Below are positions 33,118 through 42,185 of a stretch of DNA of 64,000 nt, in pieces. The DNA is taken from NCBI GenBank assembly GCA_024400395.1, contig JAKSMW010000003.1:1-64000 (forward strand), in the 5' to 3' direction. The position numbers were made by a program, and so were the translations under genes. The notes under the pieces were generated by a model that saw only the letters and a program-made list of their open reading frames with translations, ran no database searches and was not told the DNA's origin. Source of the DNA: Bacteroidales bacterium. Lineage in GTDB: Bacteria; Bacteroidota; Bacteroidia; Bacteroidales; F082. Within the stretch, counting starts at the first letter, position 1. Every line of letters starts with the position of its first letter.

Positions 33118-35901
33118 TTGTACAGACCACAAACATATAAACTTTTTGTTGTTTTTTTCTCTGCGCTTGTCGTTGCGATGATGGGATGCGGAAGCCAGAG
33201 ACCTATGCAACTAACTGACAACCAGAATGATAAATCGGAAATCGCTTCCGCCGCCGGAGACGTGACCAAGAGTAAGAGAAAAGACACTCTCGTCAGGAAA
33301 GATTCCATTTCGCAGGTTGACACGCTGTTTGTCTCTGACTCAATTGTGAAAAATGACACTGTTTTCAGTAATGATTCGATAATTTTCAATGACACAATCG
33401 CCGGTGGCGACACCATTCCGATGATTCCCGTGAACGAGAAGAAATCCGCCATCGACAATCAGATTGACAGGTCGTGCAACGACTCGGTGATCCAGGACCT
33501 GAAGCACAGCAGGATTTATTATTACGGCGGCGCCCAGGTGAAATACGACGACATCACCATTGATGCCGACTGCATCGTCTTTAACTTTGAAGACCACACG
33601 GTTTATGCGAAAGGGATGCCTGATTCGACAGGACGGCTCGCGGGGACGCCTGTGTTTTCGCAGGGTGACAGCAAATACATGGCCGAGGAGATGACGTTCA
33701 ATTTCGACACGAAGAAAGGCATCATCACCAAGGTCTTCACCGAGGAGTCGCAGGGTTACATCCACGGCAACAAGATCAAGAAGATGGACGACGGCACCAT
33801 CAACATACGTTCCGGCTCGTTCACGACATGCAGCAACCAGACGCATCCGCATTTCGAGTTCCAGTTCGCCAGGGCGCGTGTCATCCCCGACGACAAGATC
33901 GTGGCGAAGTGGGCGTATGTCAAACTCGCTGAGACCCCGTTGCCGTTGGCGGTGCCGTTCGCGTTGATACCTAACTCCAAAGGCCAGCGTTCAGGCGTGC
34001 TGCTGCCGTCATTCGGCGAGTCGGCGAACCGCGGCTTCTATTTCGAGAACCTCGGTTTCTACTGGGCCATCAACGAATACATGGACTTTGAAGTGCTCAC
34101 CGACATCTACACACGCGGGAGCTGGGCGGTGAAGCCGACATTCAGATACAACAAACGTTACAGCTACAGCGGCTCGTTCGCCGGAAGCTACGCCGTGAAC
34201 AAAATCGGCACCAAAGGCTCCTCCGACTACTCGAAAAGCACCGACTTCAAGGTGCGCTGGGTGCACAAGCAGGACCCGAAGGCCAGACCGAAGTCGTCGT
34301 TCTCCGCGGACGTCTATATCGTGAGCTCCAACTATAACAAATACAACGCCATCTCGACAAACGAACAGCTGAGCAACACGTTCCAGTCGAGCGTGGCCTA
34401 TCAGACGAGCTTCGCCAACGACATGCTTCATTTCACCGTGAACGGAAGCCACAGCCAAAACACCCTGACACACATCATGACGGTGACTCTTCCGGAAGTG
34501 TCGCTCACCATGAACCGCGTCAACCCGTTCAAGAAACTCGGCAAACCAGGAAAGAAACACTGGTACCAGGACATCAACCTCAGCTATTCGATGAGCGGGA
34601 AGAACACCGTCAGCATGGCCGACTCGCTCATCTTCAAACCCGGCTGGACCGACTATCTGCAAAACGGACTTCAGCACCGCGTGCCGCTCAACATCCCGGT
34701 GAAACTGTTCAAATACCTGTCGTGGACGACATCTGCCAACTTCACCGACAGGATGTATTTCCAGTATGTCAACAAGTCGTGGGAGGCCGACACTTCTTTG
34801 GCTGCCGGCGGCCGCGTCCTGACCGACACGATCCACGACTTCCGCAACGCGTTCTCTTTCGACGTGTCGAGTAACTTCAGCACCAAAATCTACGGAATGC
34901 TGAACTTCAAGAAAGGCCCGGTACGCGCCATACGCCACGTGTTCACCCCGACCATCGGATTCTCGTACAACCCCGACTTCAGCACCGACTTCTGGAACAG
35001 CTACGGCCATTACGTCGATGGCAACGGCATACGGCATATGTACAGCTATTATGAAGGCAGCCTCTACGGCTCGCCGCCGAGCGCCAAATCCGGACGCGTG
35101 ACGTACAGCTTCGGCAATAACCTCGAGATAAAAGTGCCGTCGAGAAAAGACACCGTCACCGGAATGAAGAAGATCGTACTTATCGAAAGTTTCTCACTTT
35201 CAGGAAGCTACGACATCGCAAAAGACTCCCTCAACTGGTCGTATCTCTCGATGAGCGGCAGGACGACGCTCTTCAAAAACTTCTCCATACAATATTCAAG
35301 TACGTGGGACCCCTACGCACTCGACGCCACCGGCACGAAAAACATCAACAAGTTCGAGTGGGAGGTGAACAGACGGCTTTTCAGAAAGAAAAGCGTGAAC
35401 TGGAATTTCAGCGCGAACTATACCCTCAATAATGAGACATTCAAGAAGAAAAAGAACAAAGGGGAGACCAAGCCCAAGACATCGCCGAACGCCTCCGAGC
35501 AAGAGATGAATGACATCTTGAGTAATCCGGGCGGTTACGTTGACTGGAGCACGAAATGGTCGCTGTCGCTGAGCTACAGCCTGAACATCACAAACACGCC
35601 GACATACATAAACTACGTCACAAAGGATTTCCGAAGGACAGTCCAGACACTTGGCGTCAGGGGCGACATCAATCTCTCCCCGAAATGGAAGTTCTCGGCG
35701 CAGACAGGATACGATTTTGAACAGAAAAAGCTTTCATACACCTCGCTCACCATTTACCGTGACCTGCATTGCTGGGAGATGCGATTCAACGTCATCCCTT
35801 ACGGGACATATAAATCGTGGAATTTCCAAATCAACATAAAAGCCTCGGCGTTGCAGGACCTGAAGCTGACGAAGAAGAAAGACTATCGCGATAACTATTA
35901 G
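33118..35901 (+). CDS. lptD: LPS assembly outer-membrane protein LptD (Bacteroidota type)
   Basis: This 927-residue outer-membrane barrel should insert LPS into the outer leaflet. A signal sequence (YKLFVVFFSALVVAMMGC) may end in a lipobox cysteine. An OstA/LptA-like N-domain follows (IYYYGGAQVKYDDITIDADCIVFNF, ITKVFTEESQGYIHGNKIKKMDDGTINI, FTTCSNQTHPHFEF), then a large barrel (about 270-927). The only possible start that keeps the signal is the TTG at 33118: an in-frame TAA sits nine bases upstream and no ATG precedes the hydrophobic stretch. The separate OstA-like gene at 42186-43754 may form part of the same transport route. Confidence 0.88.
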   Translation: MYRPQTYKLFVVFFSALVVAMMGCGSQRPMQLTDNQNDKSEIASAAGDVTKSKRKDTLVRKDSISQVDTLFVSDSIVKNDTVFSNDSIIFNDTIAGGDTIPMIPVNEKKSAIDNQIDRSCNDSVIQDLKHSRIYYYGGAQVKYDDITIDADCIVFNFEDHTVYAKGMPDSTGRLAGTPVFSQGDSKYMAEEMTFNFDTKKGIITKVFTEESQGYIHGNKIKKMDDGTINIRSGSFTTCSNQTHPHFEFQFARARVIPDDKIVAKWAYVKLAETPLPLAVPFALIPNSKGQRSGVLLPSFGESANRGFYFENLGFYWAINEYMDFEVLTDIYTRGSWAVKPTFRYNKRYSYSGSFAGSYAVNKIGTKGSSDYSKSTDFKVRWVHKQDPKARPKSSFSADVYIVSSNYNKYNAISTNEQLSNTFQSSVAYQTSFANDMLHFTVNGSHSQNTLTHIMTVTLPEVSLTMNRVNPFKKLGKPGKKHWYQDINLSYSMSGKNTVSMADSLIFKPGWTDYLQNGLQHRVPLNIPVKLFKYLSWTTSANFTDRMYFQYVNKSWEADTSLAAGGRVLTDTIHDFRNAFSFDVSSNFSTKIYGMLNFKKGPVRAIRHVFTPTIGFSYNPDFSTDFWNSYGHYVDGNGIRHMYSYYEGSLYGSPPSAKSGRVTYSFGNNLEIKVPSRKDTVTGMKKIVLIESFSLSGSYDIAKDSLNWSYLSMSGRTTLFKNFSIQYSSTWDPYALDATGTKNINKFEWEVNRRLFRKKSVNWNFSANYTLNNETFKKKKNKGETKPKTSPNASEQEMNDILSNPGGYVDWSTKWSLSLSYSLNITNTPTYINYVTKDFRRTVQTLGVRGDINLSPKWKFSAQTGYDFEQKKLSYTSLTIYRDLHCWEMRFNVIPYGTYKSWNFQINIKASALQDLKLTKKKDYRDNY

Positions 35902-35950
35902 GTAATTAGGTGGTTAGGAGATTAGGTAATTAGGAGATTGAGGAAATTAG
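35900..35950. repeat. Short-period AGGTAATT array
   Basis: About five units around TTAGGTAATTAGG / TTAGGAGATT follow the lptD stop codon directly. Confidence 0.6.
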
Positions 35951-35956
35951 GTGAAG

Positions 35957-35971
35957 AACCGCGTAGCGGTT
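35957..35971 (+). repeat. AACCGC-type hairpin leader element (copy 4)
   Basis: AACCGC-GTA-GCGGTT is identical in the stem to the copy at 25469, but is followed by CCACATCC rather than CATATC, and lies about 90 bases before the ridA start. This is the most distant and divergent setting. Confidence 0.55.
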
Positions 35972-36061
35972 CCACATCCATAGGGATTTTTCCCGAAATA
36001 AAATGAATGAAATTTGAACGAAATTTGAATGATAAATGTTAAACGTTAAAAATATAGAAAA

Positions 36062-36439
36062 ATGAAAAAAGCTATTGCAACAAAGAACGCCCCAGGCGCC
36101 ATCGGGCCATACAGTCAGGCCATCGCAGCAAACGGAATGTTGTTCATCTCGGGTCAGCTCCCGATTGACCCGGCGACGGGTGCATTCCCGGAAGGCGGCA
36201 TCACAGAACAGACCGAACAGTGCATGAAGAACCTCCAGGCCATCCTCACCGAGGCCGGCTGCACCTTCGACAACGTCGTGAAATCGACATGCCTGCTCAG
36301 CGACATGGCGAACTTCGGAGCCATGAACGCCGTCTATGGCAAGTATTTCTCCGGCGACTGCCCGGCACGCGCCGCTTTCGCAGTGAAACAGCTGCCGAAA
36401 GACGCTCTCATTGAAATCGAAATGATAGCAGCTCTTTAA
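36062..36439 (+). CDS. ridA: RidA family reactive intermediate deaminase
   Basis: This 125-residue protein hydrolyses reactive enamine/imine intermediates from PLP enzymes. It has the family N-terminus APGAIGPYSQAI, SGQLPIDPATG, and the C-terminal active-site region CPARAAFAVKQLPKDALIEIEMIA with the conserved Arg and Glu. The trimeric cytosolic fold is implied by family. The length is normal. The gene has a clear ATG after an AT-rich leader, and a hairpin element lies 90 bases upstream. Confidence 0.95.
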   Translation: MKKAIATKNAPGAIGPYSQAIAANGMLFISGQLPIDPATGAFPEGGITEQTEQCMKNLQAILTEAGCTFDNVVKSTCLLSDMANFGAMNAVYGKYFSGDCPARAAFAVKQLPKDALIEIEMIAAL

Positions 36440-36460
36440 AACAGCACGTAGTGAAAAAAC

Positions 36461-36494
36461 CAACCCCGTGTAAACCTTAATTTATGCGGGGTTG
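36461..36494. terminator. Hairpin between ridA and the lipoprotein gene
   Basis: CAACCCCG-TGTAAA pairs with TTTATG-CGGGGTTG around CCTTAA. The flanking homopolymer is an A run on the left (GAAAAAAC), so a T run exists only on the minus strand. On the plus strand it could still end ridA transcription or shape the leader of the next gene. Confidence 0.45.
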
Positions 36495-36522
36495 TCATGA
36501 CAAACGAAAAAAATATTTTAAT

Positions 36523-36903
36523 ATGAAAAAAGTATCATTGATAACAATAATGTTTGTTGCATTGTTCGCAATGACATCATGCTCAAAGGACGATTCAGAA
36601 TCAAATCAGGAACTGATTGTCGGCAGATGGAAGTCGGTGTCGGCCAATTATTATGAAGTTTACAACTCCGACGGCACCGGCAAGATGTGGGACGAAGACG
36701 ACGATGTCACCGAAGACGAGGCTGATACGTTCACGTGGCAGTTGGAGGACAACGACAAGAGCAAGTTCACCCAGATTATCAACTTCCACTCCGGCTCGGG
36801 GTCGCTTCCGCAGATGTGTAACATATTGGTCCTCACCGAGTCATCGTTCTCATATAACAACGACGGCTGGCGCAGGACCGAAAACCTAAAACGTGTGAAT
36901 TAA
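36523..36903 (+). CDS. Small lipoprotein, lipocalin-like
   Basis: This 126-residue lipoprotein (signal MKKVSLITIMFVALFAMTSC, lipid on Cys20) has a body typical of small Bacteroidota lipocalin-like proteins: LIVGRWKSVSANYYE near the start, acidic middle, strands such as FTWQLEDNDKSKF and ILVLTESSFSYNNDG. The function is unknown. The ATG at 36523 is preferred over the frame start at 36484, which lies inside a hairpin. It is followed after 16 bases by the AsmA-like gene. Confidence 0.75.
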   Translation: MKKVSLITIMFVALFAMTSCSKDDSESNQELIVGRWKSVSANYYEVYNSDGTGKMWDEDDDVTEDEADTFTWQLEDNDKSKFTQIINFHSGSGSLPQMCNILVLTESSFSYNNDGWRRTENLKRVN

Positions 36904-36919
36904 CAAAATCTTCAAAAAT

Positions 36920-39900
36920 ATGAAAAAACCTCTGAAAATAACACTTATCAGCTTTGGATCGCTTATAGGTTTGATTATCATTGCCTTGGTAATTGTGTTT
37001 GACATCGTGTTGAATTCAAAACGCACAACGGCTTTAGTCAACAAATACGCGTCGAAATTCATCACCTGCGAATATAACATCGGGAAAGTTGACATAACAT
37101 TTTTCAAGACCTTCCCGGATGTCGGCGTGGAAATAAACGACCTTTTGCTCGTCAATAAGATGCAGGGCTGCCCGAACGACACGCTCGCGGCAATCAAAGA
37201 ATGCGTGGTGGCGTTGAATATCAAAGAGTTTGTTTCAAACAAGAATGTCATCGTCAACAAGGCAAACCTTTATGGCGGCTGCGTCAACGCTTTTTTCAAC
37301 GAAAAAGGTGAAAACAACTTCGACATTTTTGTGAGCGGCGATGAAGAAGAAAAAGAAGAGGAGAAAGAACCGGCGTCATATAGCATTGACCTCGACAAAC
37401 TGAAACTCAAAGACGTAAACCTTTCTTACACTGACCTCTCGTCGAATACCAACGCCGCCGTGAACGGCATGGACATGACTTTGAAAATGAATGTTGACGA
37501 AAAGGCTTATCTCGGAGACCTTTATCTGAAAATCAATGATATAGACGCAAATATCGCAGATGACTCCACTTCCATCAACAGCGCGATTAAAAATTTCAAT
37601 CTTGAAAGTGAACTGAAATATGTAGGCGACATCGTCGAATGCTCTCCGAAGATCAATCTTGGGAAGACCGACTTCATGATGAGCGGCGGCAACATGATTT
37701 CCGCCGATTTCGATGGCTTTGTCATTGAGACAGAATGCGTTATGCGAGACTTTAATCTTTTGAACTGCTCTGAAGCCGGAATAAGAATCGACAGCGTTTC
37801 TCTTTCGCTCGGCGAAGACGAATATCTGAATAACGTAAATGTCACGATAGATTCGAGGTCGCCGCTTCAAGTTGCCCTGAAAGAAAAAGATGTTACAATA
37901 AGTGAATTGTCGTTGGCAATCAATGACTTGATTATAAACCTCGCCGGTCATCTCGCGATGAATGAAGACGGCATCGACATGAATGTTGACGTAAACACCA
38001 ACACTTTGGAAGTCGCGAAAACCATCGATTTCGTTCCGGACGCCGTCTTGGGCGACGCTCTCGAAGGCATCTACGCCGACGGCAAGCTGAAACTGAACGC
38101 CAATGTAGCAGGCGTTTACAACGAAAACTCGATGCCCGTCGTTAATGCCGACATCGCCTTCAACGACGGATCCTTCGAGATGCCGGAAGCCCTGCCATTC
38201 CCGGTAAGGGCAATAAACACCGATATCAATGCGAAGATAGACCTGAATGGTGAGACTGACATCACACTCAACTCGTTGAAAGCCAAGATGAACAGCAGCA
38301 GCGTCGATGTGAAAGGAAACGTGAAAGACGCCCTCAACGAAAGCCGCCGTTGCGACATCAGGGTCAAGGCCGACGTGAAAACCGCCGACGTGAAGTCGTT
38401 TATCCCCGACGACATCAAGGTGAATGGAAAAATCAATGCCGATGTCTATATGAAAGGCAGCGTGGCTGAAGTAACGAATATGAATCTTTCGAATTCGCAG
38501 TTCGATGTGAAACTCGCCCTGAAAGACCTCATCGTAAATTATTGTGACACAATTGACTTGGTGTCGAATAATTTCAATGTCAATGTGGCGTATCCGCGCT
38601 GCGTCCCGAATGAAAACGTGAAGAAGTTCGCGCAGCTGAAAGTCAACGGCACCGACTTGGTTGCGGATGTCTCGGAGATGATGTCGGTGAAACTCAACGA
38701 CTTCGACATCAACGGCTTCGTTTCAGATATCCTTGACAACTCAAAGAATCCTTCCGTCACCGGCGAGTTCGGCTTCTCACATCTTGTTTTCAATATGGAT
38801 GATATCAATGTTGATGCCGACAACACCAACGGAGCGGTAACGATGCTGAAACCGGCGAATGGCGGCGATGTCTCATATACGGCTGCTTTGAACAGTGACA
38901 GCCTCTCGTTCTCGATGGACGGCCTCGCACTCAACACAGAATCAATGGCTTTGGACGCACGTGCCGACTGCGACGAGACAAAAGAAAAACCGCTTGAAAA
39001 ATGGAACCCGAAGTTCGACATCGACCTGTCAAACGCCTTGGTTGACGTTGACGGCCTCGATGAGTCGGTGATTATACCGAGCGTCAACATGAAATACAAC
39101 GAGAAAGGGCTTCTTGTGGAAGACAGCAGGGTGATACTTGGCAATTCCGATTTCAGCCTTGAAGGTGAGATGACCAATCTCATTGAATATTTCAATAACA
39201 ACGAGCTGCTGCGCGGCGACTTCAAGTTCACCTCTGACTATACCGATGTCAGCGAGTTGCTTGGCTTGTTCAGCGGCATGGGAAGTACCGACACCGTGGC
39301 AGAACAAACCACCGCCGACACGATGTTTGTTGAAGACGACCCGTTTATCGTGCCGCTCGGAACGGACATCACGCTGCACACCTTAATTAATAGGGCCAAA
39401 TTCTCTGACGTTGACGTCAAAAACGTCGGCGGCGACGTGACCGTCAAGGACGGAAACCTCGTCCTGCGTGAAGTCGGCTTCACAACAGACGCCGCTACTA
39501 TGATGCTCACCGCCTTGTACAAGTCGCCGAGAAAGAACAACCTCTACGCCGGCTTCGACTTCCATCTGCTCGACATCGACATCGCCGAGATGATAAAACT
39601 CGTCCCCGACATCGACACCATCGTGCCTATGCTGAAGTCGTTCGCAGGAAAGGCCGAGTTCCATCTCGCGGCGGAGACAAACCTCAAGTCAGACTATTCG
39701 CTGAAATATTCTACGCTCAAGGCGGCGTGCAGCATCGAAGGCTCCGACTTGGTGGTGCTTGACAGCGAGACATTCAAGACGATAAAAAAACTGTTGAGGT
39801 TCGACAAGAACACCGAGAACAAAATCGACACGCTCGATGTGCAGTTCACGCTGTTCAGAAACGAAATCGACGTGTATCCGTTCGTCGTCTCATTAGACAA

Positions 39901-40162
39901 ATATCAGGCGGCACTCTACGGACGGCATAACCTCGATATGAGCTACGACTATAACATCTCTGTCCTTAACCCGCCGATTCTCAATTTGTTAGGACTTGAG
40001 ATAAAAGGCCCTGACTTCGATAACATGAAGTTCAAACTAAGAAAAGGCAAGGTCAAAAACATCTTCAAGCCTGAGAAACGCGACTTCGTTGAGGAGAAAA
40101 TCATGGATTTGAAGAAGGTTATTTCAGAATCGCTGAAAGAGGATTTGCAGGAGAGATATTAA
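36920..40162 (+). CDS. AsmA-like family protein
   Basis: This very large (1080-residue) protein is anchored by one N-terminal membrane helix (about 9-29). An AsmA N-domain (KYASKFITCEYNIGKVDITFFKTFPDVGVEINDLLLVN) is followed by a long run of short beta strands rich in D, N and V, the repeating-groove architecture of AsmA/TamB/YhdP-type lipid bridges. The C-terminus (NLDMSYDYNISVLNPPILNLLGLEIKGPDFDNMKFKLRKGK) matches AsmA-like C-terminal regions. It probably spans the periplasm and carries phospholipid to the outer membrane. An acidic tract EEEKEEEKE sits near residue 142. Confidence 0.88.
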   Translation: MKKPLKITLISFGSLIGLIIIALVIVFDIVLNSKRTTALVNKYASKFITCEYNIGKVDITFFKTFPDVGVEINDLLLVNKMQGCPNDTLAAIKECVVALNIKEFVSNKNVIVNKANLYGGCVNAFFNEKGENNFDIFVSGDEEEKEEEKEPASYSIDLDKLKLKDVNLSYTDLSSNTNAAVNGMDMTLKMNVDEKAYLGDLYLKINDIDANIADDSTSINSAIKNFNLESELKYVGDIVECSPKINLGKTDFMMSGGNMISADFDGFVIETECVMRDFNLLNCSEAGIRIDSVSLSLGEDEYLNNVNVTIDSRSPLQVALKEKDVTISELSLAINDLIINLAGHLAMNEDGIDMNVDVNTNTLEVAKTIDFVPDAVLGDALEGIYADGKLKLNANVAGVYNENSMPVVNADIAFNDGSFEMPEALPFPVRAINTDINAKIDLNGETDITLNSLKAKMNSSSVDVKGNVKDALNESRRCDIRVKADVKTADVKSFIPDDIKVNGKINADVYMKGSVAEVTNMNLSNSQFDVKLALKDLIVNYCDTIDLVSNNFNVNVAYPRCVPNENVKKFAQLKVNGTDLVADVSEMMSVKLNDFDINGFVSDILDNSKNPSVTGEFGFSHLVFNMDDINVDADNTNGAVTMLKPANGGDVSYTAALNSDSLSFSMDGLALNTESMALDARADCDETKEKPLEKWNPKFDIDLSNALVDVDGLDESVIIPSVNMKYNEKGLLVEDSRVILGNSDFSLEGEMTNLIEYFNNNELLRGDFKFTSDYTDVSELLGLFSGMGSTDTVAEQTTADTMFVEDDPFIVPLGTDITLHTLINRAKFSDVDVKNVGGDVTVKDGNLVLREVGFTTDAATMMLTALYKSPRKNNLYAGFDFHLLDIDIAEMIKLVPDIDTIVPMLKSFAGKAEFHLAAETNLKSDYSLKYSTLKAACSIEGSDLVVLDSETFKTIKKLLRFDKNTENKIDTLDVQFTLFRNEIDVYPFVVSLDKYQAALYGRHNLDMSYDYNISVLNPPILNLLGLEIKGPDFDNMKFKLRKGKVKNIFKPEKRDFVEEKIMDLKKVISESLKEDLQERY

Positions 40163-40457
40163 ATCGCACGACAATATAAGCGATGTCATGCAGCCGCAGG
40201 CCGTAGCATCAAAAAAATCCGCAAATCTGTGAGATTTTATTGTCTTTGCCGCCATGAAATGGTGTTGGAGAAAACCGAAGTCACGCTTTCGGAAATCAAA
40301 ATGAAATTGAGTGTGACGCAGTCCGCCAACGAACCTGTCTGCAAAGAGATTCCGAGTTGACGAAAACAACAATATTCTCGTAAAGACGTTCAGAGACTTC
40401 GACAATTCAAGCAGCTCGCTGAAAATCAGTTTCTTCACCGACAGCCTTCTTGAAATC

Positions 40458-41252
40458 TTGAATGAGGTTTTCGTCCCGTTGCAAGACACCATTGTTGAGA
40501 AAGACTCTTATTATCTTGACCCCGACAATGACATCATAGTCACCTATTCCGCAAGACAGCGATTATACATCGCCCGCGTCGGATTAGACGGGACATTGAA
40601 GGACAATGTCATGTTGCCTGAATCGGACGTGAACTACTTCCAATACCGACATGTCGGCCTGTACAACAGGTTTTCAAGGGAATATTGCCTTTGGGGTGTC
40701 ACTTCCAATGATTATGCAATCAAGAATGTCGTCGTCGATTCCACGCTTAATTTTGTAAGAGAAACCAAGTTCGGCTCCTGTTATGACGGTGAAAGCAACG
40801 AGCAGATAATGTACTTCAACGACAGCACATATATCCTTTCATCATTTTACGGGAACACGCATTATCCGTATGAAAACGGGGTACACCTGTCTAAATTCAA
40901 CAAGGACAATGAATGCATAGACATGGCCATCTTCATTGAAGGTGATTTTTTCATGGCTTTCCTTCTCGTCCTCAACGACGACGGCACCTCAACGCCGGAA
41001 ATGGAAGACATCGTGAGACCGTTCATCGTCTATCCCAACCCGGCCTTCAACGCATTGCACATAGACATCTCGCCCGACGTGGCAGACCAAGTGAATGAAA
41101 TCAGCCTCTACGACATCTCCGGCCGCCTCGTTAAGGCTCAGCAGTCCGGCTTCGGGAGCATCGACATCAGCGGCCTCGCGCCGGGGATGTACGTGATGAA
41201 AGTCGCGCTCGGCGACGGGAAGGTGTTCGAGGAGAAGATAGTGAAGGAATAA
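40458..41252 (+). CDS. T9SS cargo protein, probably truncated at the N-terminus
   Basis: The 264-residue frame opens at a TTG and has no signal peptide, yet it ends in a clear T9SS sorting domain (FIVYPNPAFNALHI, ISLYDISGRLVKAQQ, LAPGMYVMKVALGDGKVFEEKI). Coding-like sequence in the same frame continues upstream to about 40317 (DENNNILVKTFRDFDNSSSSLKI...), where a TGA ends it. A second frame just before that (40255-40355) also looks coding-like. A cargo protein without an export signal cannot reach the surface, so this is probably a decayed gene missing its 5' end, perhaps with a frameshift near 40340. Confidence 0.6.
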   Translation: MNEVFVPLQDTIVEKDSYYLDPDNDIIVTYSARQRLYIARVGLDGTLKDNVMLPESDVNYFQYRHVGLYNRFSREYCLWGVTSNDYAIKNVVVDSTLNFVRETKFGSCYDGESNEQIMYFNDSTYILSSFYGNTHYPYENGVHLSKFNKDNECIDMAIFIEGDFFMAFLLVLNDDGTSTPEMEDIVRPFIVYPNPAFNALHIDISPDVADQVNEISLYDISGRLVKAQQSGFGSIDISGLAPGMYVMKVALGDGKVFEEKIVKE

Positions 41253-41392
41253 GTTTTTTATATTATTTTCAGTCTCCGTCTGGAAAAATATCATTACTTT
41301 TGCAACTCGGATGAAATGGTTATCAAATGATGTCGCCTCACGGCGGTCGTTTGGTGGCCATTTTTTTTCGTAAATGCTTAAAAATCATCATT

Positions 41393-41881
41393 ATGGAGAA
41401 GGAGACAATTATTTTTCAGACAAACGACTCCAAGAAAATCGAGGTCGTTTTTGAAGACGGGACGGTCTGGCTCACGCAGGCACAGATGGCGGAGTTGTAT
41501 GGCGGTGAGACGAAAGTGTTGAATCAGGCGGTGAGCAGAAATATCGAACGCTTCCCCGAAGACTTCATGTTCCAGCTGACCAAGGACGAATTTGAAAATT
41601 GGAAATCACAATTTGTGATATCCAATTCCATTGTCATGGGAGCCAGGAAACTTCCGTATGCCTTCACAGAACACGGAATTTCCATGCTGAGCGGTGTTCT
41701 GCATTCGCCAATTGCCATCGAAGCCAACATCGGAATCATGCGGGCATTCGTCGGGATGAGGCATTTCATCGACGACGCGGTCTATCACATAGGGGCGTCG
41801 CTGAAAGACTTGGGCAGAAAATGGTTCGCGTTCTCAATTCTGAATTTCTCAAAGGAGGAAATCCTTGTGAGACTCGAATGA
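41393..41881 (+). CDS. ORF6N domain regulator with RhuM-like N-terminus
   Basis: This 162-residue protein begins like RhuM/virulence-type proteins (IIFQTNDSKKIEV, then GTVWLTQAQMAEL) and continues as an ORF6N DNA-binding domain (MAELYGGETKVLNQAVSRNIERFPEDFMFQLTKDEFE, KLPYAFTEHGISMLSGVL, IMRAFVGMRHFI). Both families occur in phages and mobile elements. The two share a weak WLTQAQMAELYG stretch that could be the join. The C-terminus is short (LKDLGRKWFAFSILNFSKEEILVRLE). The ATG at 41393 is preferred over a frame start at 41327. Its role is unknown. Confidence 0.75.
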   Translation: MEKETIIFQTNDSKKIEVVFEDGTVWLTQAQMAELYGGETKVLNQAVSRNIERFPEDFMFQLTKDEFENWKSQFVISNSIVMGARKLPYAFTEHGISMLSGVLHSPIAIEANIGIMRAFVGMRHFIDDAVYHIGASLKDLGRKWFAFSILNFSKEEILVRLE

Positions 41882-41977
41882 ATTTTTGGAAATCATCAGA
41901 AAAAATTGACAATGATTTCATCATTAATTTCCCAAACTTGTTGCTGACTTTGTTTTTGAGAAGCTGGCAAAAACAAA

Positions 41978-42020
41978 ATAAAAAGACGCTATCACCTTAA
42001 TTATCAAGTGATAGCGTCTT
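41978..42020 (-). terminator. Terminator after tRNA-Ala
   Basis: A perfect 13-bp stem (AAGACGCTATCAC and its complement) with a 12-base loop, followed on the minus strand by CTTTTTATTTTG. It lies directly downstream of the tRNA. Confidence 0.75.
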
Positions 42021-42026
42021 CGTCTG

Positions 42027-42099
42027 TGGAGCATAGGAGAATCGAACTCCTGACCTTTTGAATGCCATTCAAACGCTCTACCAACTGAGCTAATACCCC
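42027..42099 (-). tRNA. tRNA-Ala (anticodon GGC)
   Basis: This 73-base tRNA on the minus strand has acceptor arms GGGGTAT and ATGCTCC (one G-U and one T-G pair) and D arm GCTCAGTTGGTAGAGC. The anticodon arm is TTTGA-ATGGCAT-TCAAA, giving GGC (codon GCC). The T arm is AGGAGTTCGATTCTCCT and the discriminator is A. CCA is not encoded. Confidence 0.94.
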
Positions 42100-42114
42100 G
42101 CCTGAATTGCGCTG

Positions 42115-42122
42115 CAAAAATA
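42115..42122 (-). promoter_or_regulatory. -7 promoter box (TATTTTTG) for tRNA-Ala
   Basis: TATTTTTG on the minus strand, 15 bases before the tRNA 5' end. Confidence 0.55.
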
Positions 42123-42185
42123 CACATTATTTCAATATGCGCAACATTTTTTTCAAAAAATCTTTACTCTCTCCTCTCTCATCTG

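Noticed and set aside
34009..35037. Long open frame antisense to lptD (over 340 codons), and similar long antisense frames over the carboxylase, ptb and helicase genes
   Set aside because: They mirror GC-biased codon positions of genes with clear motifs and have no signals of their own. Their composition (Arg/Val/His-rich) is typical of antisense frames.
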